10,741 nucleotides of DNA, from NCBI GenBank assembly GCA_031392945.1, contig JANMVT010000086.1, positions 1-10,741 on the forward strand, written 5' to 3'. The notes below the pieces were generated by a model. The model saw nothing but the letters and a program-made list of their open reading frames with translations, did not search any database and was not told where the DNA came from. This document shows, in pieces, positions 6,647 through 10,741 of this stretch (the stretch's first letter is position 1; every line of letters begins with the position of its first letter). This DNA is from JANYCG01 sp031392945. GTDB taxonomy: Bacteria; Pseudomonadota; Gammaproteobacteria; Burkholderiales; Burkholderiaceae_C. A program made the position numbers and the translations under genes.

Positions 6647-8572
6647 CTAGTTGGCCGAAGCGGTTTCCGCAGCGTGGCGAAGCGGGGATTTGGACGCAGC
6701 CGTCGGCGCGGGTGTGGTTGCGGGTGCCACCGCCGCGGCGTGCGGCTTGGCCTTCTCGGCTGCCAGGGACAGCCAGCGCTGGCGCAATACGTGCGCGGCC
6801 GCCTTGGGTTGGCGCTCCCGTGTGAACACGCCCTTTTTGTTGCCGCCCACGCGCATGATGCCTTGCGAGGTGGCGAAATCGGCAAAGTTCCAGACCTGTT
6901 CGCCCACGACAGCGGGTATGCGGTCGAAGACGCGGCCATGCATTGCCAGCAACTCGCTTTGGTAACTCTCGCTCCACATCAAGGGGGCGATGCTGTGCAG
7001 GCCGGGCATGGTATCAGCGCCATATTCGGTGATGACGATGGGTTTGCCGGGGTGTTTGGCGGCCCAGGCTTCCAGGTCGGCTTCCAAGCCCTGCTCGGCA
7101 GCAAGCAAGTCGCCGCCTTCAACGTACCAGCCCCAGTAACGGTTCAGGCAGATCACATCCTGCAGATGGGCCACCGTGTCTTGCTCGGGGCCAACCATCA
7201 TTACATTGACCAGGGTGACAGGGCGCGACGGGTCGAGCTGTTTGGTGGCTGCAAGCAAGGGCGCGAAATACTCACCCGAACCTTTGGGGCGCAGATCGGG
7301 TTCATTGCCGATGCTCCACATCACCACACAGGCGTGGTTCTTGTCGCGTGCAACCAGTTCACGGATCGCCTGCAAGTGCGTTGCCTGGGTGCGGGACGAG
7401 ATGGCATCGTCGGAATACAACTCATCCGGCAGGTCGTTCGCGCCAGCCAGCTTGCGGGCGATTTCCATGTTCATGCCCACGGCGGCGGTTTCGTTGATGA
7501 CGACGATGCCCTGCGCGTCGGCAAAGTCGAGCACTTCTTCGGCATACGGGTAGTGTGAGGTGCGAAATGAGTTGGCGCCGACCCAGTCCAAGAGAGCAAA
7601 ATCGTGCACCATCAGCGCGTCGTCATACGCCTTGCCGCGCACGGCACTGTCTTCATGTTTGCCAAAGCCGGTGAAATAAAACGGGTCGCCGTTGATCAGA
7701 AATTGGGCGTTCCGCACCTCTATGGAGCGCAGGCCCACGGCCACGCTGTATCGGTCGTTGCCATGTTCCACGTCGAGGGTGTAAAGGTAGGCCTTGCCCG
7801 GTTGCCATGGCGTGGCGTGCGGCACCGTGATGCGACCACTGCGGCTGTCGCTGCTGCCAACTTCGCGGCCCCGAGCATCGCGAAGGCTCACGCGGGTTGT
7901 CAAGTTGCCGGGCGTGGCGCCTTTGACTTCAATCTTGAAATCGACCGTGCCTGTACCAGTGTCTTTTGCCCAATTCGTCACGACCGTCACGTCGGCGATG
8001 TAAGCCTTGGGCGTGCAGTACAACCACACGGGGCGGTGCAAGCCGGCATAGTTGAAAAAATCATGGAACACCTGCTGGCGTTTGCGCCCGTCGGCCAGTG
8101 TGACCACGCGCCCCGGCGGGATGGTGTGCCAATGCAGCTCGTTGTTGACACACACCGTCAAGCGATGGCTTTTGCAGGCTTGAAGCAGGTGGGTGACATC
8201 GGCTTCAAACGGCGTGTAGCCACCCTCGTGGCGCATCACCTCAACATCGTCCAGCCAAACCGTGGCCCGGTGTGTAGCAGCGTCAAAGCGCAATACAACG
8301 CGATGATCGAGCCAAGCAGCGGAGGCCCGAACCTCCGTCTGGTACCAGACATCACCGACGTGGTCGCGAATGGCCGCGTCAGGGTAAAGGTCGTTGTAGC
8401 TGGCGGGCACGGCGATATCGCGCACCCTAAAGCCTGATTCGGCGCCTGAGTCGGCAAGCGGCGCCTGCCACCAGCCTTCGTCGCGGCCACGCCCTTCTGC
8501 GTCCACGGCGAAGCGCCACAGGCCGCCCAATGATTTGCGTTCGCGCACCGAGTTTTCAATCGGTTTGAGCAT
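6647..8572 (-). CDS. uidA: Beta-glucuronidase (glycoside hydrolase family 2)
   Basis: A 641-residue GH2 enzyme that hydrolyses beta-D-glucuronides to glucuronate and an aglycone. Domains in order: sugar-binding beta sandwich (about 15-190), immunoglobulin-like domain (about 190-285), TIM barrel (about 285-605). The acid/base is E424 in SIGNEPD and the nucleophile E516 in VITEYGADT. The N-x-K motif N578-K580 in VGGNKKGVF, which binds the glucuronate carboxylate and separates glucuronidases from galactosidases, is intact. WNFADFATSQGI and LCLNRYWGWY closely resemble E. coli UidA, and the active-site loop before ELYSDDA is about as long as E. coli Loop 1. There is no signal peptide, so it is cytoplasmic. 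ATG 8572 is preferred to GTG 8602 because GGAG lies nine bases upstream and the protein then begins like its relatives. A tail of about 30 Ala/Pro/Thr-rich residues extends beyond the usual end near 605. It is the first gene of the importer operon. Confidence 0.95.
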   Translation of the reverse strand: MLKPIENSVRERKSLGGLWRFAVDAEGRGRDEGWWQAPLADSGAESGFRVRDIAVPASYNDLYPDAAIRDHVGDVWYQTEVRASAAWLDHRVVLRFDAATHRATVWLDDVEVMRHEGGYTPFEADVTHLLQACKSHRLTVCVNNELHWHTIPPGRVVTLADGRKRQQVFHDFFNYAGLHRPVWLYCTPKAYIADVTVVTNWAKDTGTGTVDFKIEVKGATPGNLTTRVSLRDARGREVGSSDSRSGRITVPHATPWQPGKAYLYTLDVEHGNDRYSVAVGLRSIEVRNAQFLINGDPFYFTGFGKHEDSAVRGKAYDDALMVHDFALLDWVGANSFRTSHYPYAEEVLDFADAQGIVVINETAAVGMNMEIARKLAGANDLPDELYSDDAISSRTQATHLQAIRELVARDKNHACVVMWSIGNEPDLRPKGSGEYFAPLLAATKQLDPSRPVTLVNVMMVGPEQDTVAHLQDVICLNRYWGWYVEGGDLLAAEQGLEADLEAWAAKHPGKPIVITEYGADTMPGLHSIAPLMWSESYQSELLAMHGRVFDRIPAVVGEQVWNFADFATSQGIMRVGGNKKGVFTRERQPKAAAHVLRQRWLSLAAEKAKPHAAAVAPATTPAPTAASKSPLRHAAETASAN

Positions 8573-8581
8573 CGTTTTTGT

Positions 8582-8585
8582 CTCC
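8582..8585 (-). promoter_or_regulatory. Ribosome binding site that sets the uidA start
   Basis: GGAG (within CTGGAGAC) on the minus strand lies nine bases before ATG 8572. Its surroundings, GGAGACAAA, match those of the binding-protein gene, which supports ATG 8572 over the in-frame GTG at 8602. Confidence 0.6.
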
Positions 8586-8640
8586 AGTCGGGTCGTATCC
8601 ACGTGCCCTCAACAATTGGGAAGGGGCAACACTGGAGCGA

Positions 8641-8650
8641 ACTTTAAAGT
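8641..8650. promoter_or_regulatory. Perfect 10-bp palindrome ACTTTAAAGT in the divergent promoter region
   Basis: ACTTTAAAGT is its own reverse complement. It abuts the -35 box of the LysR promoter. On the minus strand its TTTAAA core could also act as a poor -10 element for uidA, about 70 bases before the start codon, with only a weak match (TTGGAC) 17 bases upstream. A weak core promoter would fit activator-dependent expression of the operon. Function is not shown by the sequence. Confidence 0.25.
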
Positions 8651-8678
8651 TGTCACGCCATGCAGTCCAATTCATAAT
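8650..8678 (+). promoter_or_regulatory. Sigma70-type promoter of the LysR gene
   Basis: TTGTCA (8650-8655) and CATAAT (8673-8678) each match the consensus at five of six positions and are separated by exactly 17 bases. The expected transcription start is near 8685, about 30 bases before the LysR ATG. It is the best promoter-like sequence in the window and reads toward the regulator. Confidence 0.6.
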
Positions 8679-8684
8679 CGGATC

Positions 8685-8705
8685 GTATCAATACCATTTC
8701 GGTAT
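8685..8705. promoter_or_regulatory. Overlapping inverted repeats, candidate LysR operator
   Basis: Three alternating half-sites GTAT, ATAC, GTAT give two overlapping perfect inverted repeats: GTAT-CA-ATAC (8685-8694) and ATACC-ATTTC-GGTAT (8691-8705). The second contains the LysR-type T-N11-A pattern (T8692, A8704). They sit at the predicted start of the LysR transcript and just before its ribosome binding site, a position suited to autorepression. They lie about 120 bases from the uidA start codon. The regulator and the site are linked by position only. Confidence 0.45.
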
Positions 8706-8714
8706 GGAGTTGCC

Positions 8715-9623
8715 ATGGACATCCGCCAGCTCAAAAACTTCATCGCCGTTGCCGAAGAGCGCAACATCGGCCGCGCCGCCGTGCGGGTGCACCTGTCCCA
8801 GCCGCCGCTGACGCGCCAGATCCATGCGTTGGAAAACGACCTGGGCGTGCAGCTTTTCACGCGCACGCCGCGCGGCGTCGATCTCACCCAAGCAGGAGAA
8901 GCTTTGTTAAAAGATGCCCGCGGCATCTGCGGCCTTGCCGACCAGGCCGCCGAGCGGGCGCAGCTGGCGGGCAAGGGCCAAATCGGCAGGCTGGACATTG
9001 GCGTCTTTGGCACCGCCATGTTTGACGTGTTGCCGCGCTTGCTGTCAGGTTTTGGCCAGACGCACCCTCAGGTGAAGCTGGTGCTGCACCATGACCCAAC
9101 GCCGGCCCAGGTGACCGCGTTGCGCCAGGGCCGAGTTTTGCTGGCGTTTGAGCGCTTGTTGCCCAACGAGGCGGACATCGAAGTTGAACTGGTGGCGCGG
9201 GAACGGGTGCTGGTGATACTGCACCAGAGCCACCGTCTGGCTGCCAAAAAAGTGATTTCCCTGCAAGATCTGAAGGACGAGCCGATGATCATGCAGTCCG
9301 CGCCACTGTCGCAACTGGCCAACGTGATGCTCGAACTGTGCCGCTCGAACGGCTTTGAGCCCAAGGTGACGCAACTCGCGTCTGATGTAGTGGTCGGCGC
9401 CATGATGGTGTCTTGTGGCATGGGCACGATGTTTGTGCCCGAGTCAATGCGCAACTTGCAACTGCCCAACCTGGTCTGCCGCCCGTTAAAGGGGCAGGCA
9501 AAGGCTTTCATGGACCTGCATTGCTACTACTTGAAATCCGAGCGTTCGCCGCTGCTGGCGGCATTGCTGAAAACGATACGGGAATTTCGGCTCGCCCAAG
9601 GGCTGCGAGCAAGCGCTGCTTAA
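8715..9623 (+). CDS. LysR-type transcriptional regulator (CatR/CbnR/BenM-like)
   Basis: A 302-residue regulator of normal family length. The winged helix-turn-helix covers about residues 1-60, with the recognition-helix region LSQPPLTRQIHALENDLG (27-44), then LFTR and the LTQAG turn (57-61). The effector-binding domain spans about 90-292. The QPPLTRQI form of the recognition helix is common in regulators of aromatic degradation such as CatR, CbnR and BenM. ATG 8715 is chosen because GGAG lies five bases upstream and MDIRQLKNF is a typical LysR beginning; the open frame extends to 8535 but through the intergenic region. It is transcribed away from uidA and toward the amidohydrolase, so it could control either. 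The inducer is unknown: an aromatic acid is suggested by subfamily, a glucuronide by position. Confidence 0.95.
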   Translation: MDIRQLKNFIAVAEERNIGRAAVRVHLSQPPLTRQIHALENDLGVQLFTRTPRGVDLTQAGEALLKDARGICGLADQAAERAQLAGKGQIGRLDIGVFGTAMFDVLPRLLSGFGQTHPQVKLVLHHDPTPAQVTALRQGRVLLAFERLLPNEADIEVELVARERVLVILHQSHRLAAKKVISLQDLKDEPMIMQSAPLSQLANVMLELCRSNGFEPKVTQLASDVVVGAMMVSCGMGTMFVPESMRNLQLPNLVCRPLKGQAKAFMDLHCYYLKSERSPLLAALLKTIREFRLAQGLRASAA

Positions 9624-9633
9624 TGGGCGCTAA

Positions 9634-9668
9634 ACTCAAAACTGAAGACTCAAAACTCAAAACTCAAA
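9634..9668 (+). repeat. Heptanucleotide tandem repeat, five contiguous units of ACTCAAA
   Basis: Five abutting 7-base units fill 35 bases. Four are exactly ACTCAAA (9634, 9648, 9655, 9662) and the second, at 9641, is ACTGAAG. The array occupies about half of the 67-base gap between the LysR stop and the amidohydrolase start, ending eight bases before the TGGAG ribosome binding site. It is much richer in A than its surroundings. Changes in copy number would alter leader length but not a reading frame. Confidence 0.9.
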
Positions 9669-9690
9669 ATCTACCCTGGAGCCATCCGAC

Positions 9691-10554
9691 ATGGACACCG
9701 CCAACCTCATCGCCATCGACACCCACACCCACCTGGAGGTGTCCTGCCGCAACCCGTTTGACAACTATGGCGAGGAATACGACCGCGCGGCGGACAAATA
9801 CTTCCGCTCCAGCCGTCGGCCAACCATGGATGAGACGATTGCGTTCTACCGCGAAAAGAAAATCGGCTTCGTCAACTTCACGGTAGACGCCGAATCCCAA
9901 ATGGGCCGCGCCCGCATTACCAACGAAGAAATTGCCGACGCTGCCGCCGCCAACAGTGACATCATGATTGCCTTTGGCAGCATCGACCCGCACAAGGGCA
10001 AGATGGGGGGCCGCGAGGCGCGTCGGCTGGTGGAAAACCACGGCGTCAAAGGCTTCAAGTTTCATCCCACGGTGCAGGGCTTTGAGCCGGCTGACAAGAT
10101 GGCCTGGCCGATCTACGAAGTCATTAACGAGCACAAACTGCCCGCCATTTTCCACAGCGGCCACTCGGGCATTGGCAGCGGCATGCGCTGCGGCGGCGGC
10201 CTGCGCCTGCAAAACTCCAACCCGATGTTGCTTGAAGACGTGGCGATTGCTTTTCCCGACATGCAAATCGTCATTGCCCACCCAAGCTGGCCGTGGCAGG
10301 ACGAAGCCATCTCGCTGGCCATGCACAAGCCCAACATCTGGATCGACCTCTCCGGCTGGAGCCCCAAATACTTTCCGCCGCAGCTCATCCAGTACGCCAA
10401 CACCCTGCTCAAGGACCGCATCCTGTTCGGCAGCGACTACCCGCTGATCACGCCGGACCGCTGGATGGCGGACTTTGAAGAGGCGGGGTTCAAGGACAGT
10501 GTGAAGCCGCTGATTTTGAAGACGAATGCGATGCGGTTGTTGGGGTTGAGTTGA
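9691..10554 (+). CDS. Amidohydrolase-2 family metal-dependent hydrolase, possibly aromatic beta-ketoacyl-CoA hydrolase-like
   Basis: A 287-residue TIM-barrel hydrolase of the amidohydrolase-related (PF04909) type. Likely metal or catalytic residues are all present: H12-x-H14 in IDTHTH after strand 1, H155 in AIFHSGH, H197 in VIAHPSWPW and D249 in LFGSDYP, as well as FKFHP (122-126). The protein lacks a signal peptide and is cytoplasmic. Family members include decarboxylases and hydrolases of aromatic or lactone substrates. I recall close-looking proteins annotated as 4-hydroxyphenyl-beta-ketoacyl-CoA hydrolase (CouO) in p-coumarate degradation; this is a recollection, not a search. The acyl-CoA synthetase-like gene downstream would fit such a route. 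TGGAG (9677-9681) is nine bases before ATG. It may be co-transcribed with the LysR gene 67 bases upstream. The fold is firm, the substrate is not. Confidence 0.88.
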   Translation: MDTANLIAIDTHTHLEVSCRNPFDNYGEEYDRAADKYFRSSRRPTMDETIAFYREKKIGFVNFTVDAESQMGRARITNEEIADAAAANSDIMIAFGSIDPHKGKMGGREARRLVENHGVKGFKFHPTVQGFEPADKMAWPIYEVINEHKLPAIFHSGHSGIGSGMRCGGGLRLQNSNPMLLEDVAIAFPDMQIVIAHPSWPWQDEAISLAMHKPNIWIDLSGWSPKYFPPQLIQYANTLLKDRILFGSDYPLITPDRWMADFEEAGFKDSVKPLILKTNAMRLLGLS

Positions 10555-10579
10555 GCCATTCCTCGACCCGGCATCCGAC

Positions 10580-10649
10580 GTGTCACCTATTGCGTGTCTG
10601 AACATGACATTGATCGTGTCCGTGACACTGTCGTGAGCGCCCTTGTGTC
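10580..10649. promoter_or_regulatory. Cluster of GTGTC repeats and a 7-bp inverted repeat before the last gene
   Basis: GTGTC occurs four times, at 10580, 10594, 10616 and 10645. GTGTCAC (10580-10586) and GTGACAC (10622-10628) form a perfect 7-bp inverted repeat around a 35-base interval. The 95-base gap after the amidohydrolase therefore looks like a regulatory region for the last gene, but no clear -35/-10 pair is seen. A regulator cannot be named. Confidence 0.35.
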
Positions 10650-10741
10650 ATGAGTGCCATTGCGTCACTGGCCGACATCGAAGCGCTGGAGTCACAACCC
10701 TATGAATCGGCGGTACCCGCCCGCACCACCTACGAGCTGAT
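10650..10741 (+). CDS. N-terminus of a probable acyl-CoA synthetase (AMP-forming), 3'-truncated
   Basis: Only the first 30 codons are in the window, beginning MSAIASLADIEALE and continuing through PARTTYEL, and the frame is open to the edge. This beginning, an alanine-rich ADIEALE segment followed by P-x-R-(S/T)-T-(Y/F)-E, is reminiscent of acyl-CoA synthetases of Burkholderiales that start with ADVxAxE...PxRSTYE. No catalytic motif is visible because the adenylation core lies beyond the window, so the call is tentative. The start is uncertain, since no good Shine-Dalgarno site precedes ATG 10650. If correct, it would supply CoA thioesters to a pathway that could include the hydrolase just upstream. 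Confidence 0.42.
   Translation, partial: MSAIASLADIEALESQPYESAVPARTTYEL

Noticed and set aside
6607..6939. N-terminal extension of the binding protein by 111 residues
   Set aside because: The extension overlaps the 3' end of uidA in another frame, is Arg/Pro-rich, and would bury the signal peptide. ATG 6606 has a strong ribosome binding site.
6593..8437. Plus-strand open frames opposite uidA (6593-7558 and 7604-8437)
   Set aside because: They are complementary-strand shadows of a fully conserved glucuronidase, with no plausible start signals or recognisable product.
8573..8602. Alternative GTG start of uidA adding ten residues
   Set aside because: No Shine-Dalgarno site precedes GTG 8602, and GH2 glucuronidases begin near MLxPxxN, as with ATG 8572.
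8535..8714. Longer N-terminus for the LysR protein
   Set aside because: The frame is open by chance through the intergenic promoter region. LysR proteins begin with the MDIRQL-type helix, and GGAG stands five bases before ATG 8715.
9634..9668. The heptamer array as a CRISPR or insertion-sequence remnant
   Set aside because: Units abut with no spacers and are only seven bases long. There are no flanking inverted repeats or transposase fragments nearby.

Overview
The window is GC-rich, densely coded proteobacterial DNA. A Bug-family periplasmic receptor, a phasin, a gentisate dioxygenase and an aromatic-type LysR regulator together point to a betaproteobacterium of the order Burkholderiales, probably Comamonadaceae (Polaromonas/Rhodoferax-like). 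That placement is inferred from gene content and protein style, not from a marker gene. No RNA genes, insertion sequences or CRISPR arrays were seen.

Left part, plus strand (1-2319): the 3' portion of a tripartite-tricarboxylate-type (Bug/TctC) receptor is followed 9 bases later by a gentisate 1,2-dioxygenase with an intact iron site. A phasin gene comes next, with its own candidate extended -10 promoter. An AT-rich gap of 126 bases then separates these genes from a convergent operon.

Centre, minus strand (8572 down to 2446): a compact five-gene operon, read as beta-glucuronidase (uidA), periplasmic sugar-binding protein, two MalF/MalG-type permeases, and a UgpC/MalK-type ATPase. The glucuronidase keeps both catalytic glutamates and the N-x-K motif that recognises the glucuronate carboxylate. 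It has no signal peptide, while the binding protein has one. The simplest reading is that a glucuronide is captured in the periplasm, imported intact by an ABC transporter and cleaved in the cytoplasm. This differs from the E. coli arrangement, where a secondary transporter (UidB) imports the substrate. The binding protein and permeases look closest to the glucose/mannose (Gts) class, so the specificity is an inference from the linked enzyme.

Right part, plus strand (8715-10741): a LysR-type regulator diverges from uidA across a 142-base region that holds a good sigma70-type promoter and overlapping GTAT/ATAC half-sites. It is followed by a five-unit heptanucleotide tandem repeat, an amidohydrolase-2 family hydrolase, and the first 30 codons of what looks like an acyl-CoA synthetase. 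With the gentisate dioxygenase on the left, this suggests aromatic-acid catabolism on both flanks of the glucuronide module. Whether the LysR protein controls the operon, the downstream hydrolase or both cannot be settled from sequence alone.
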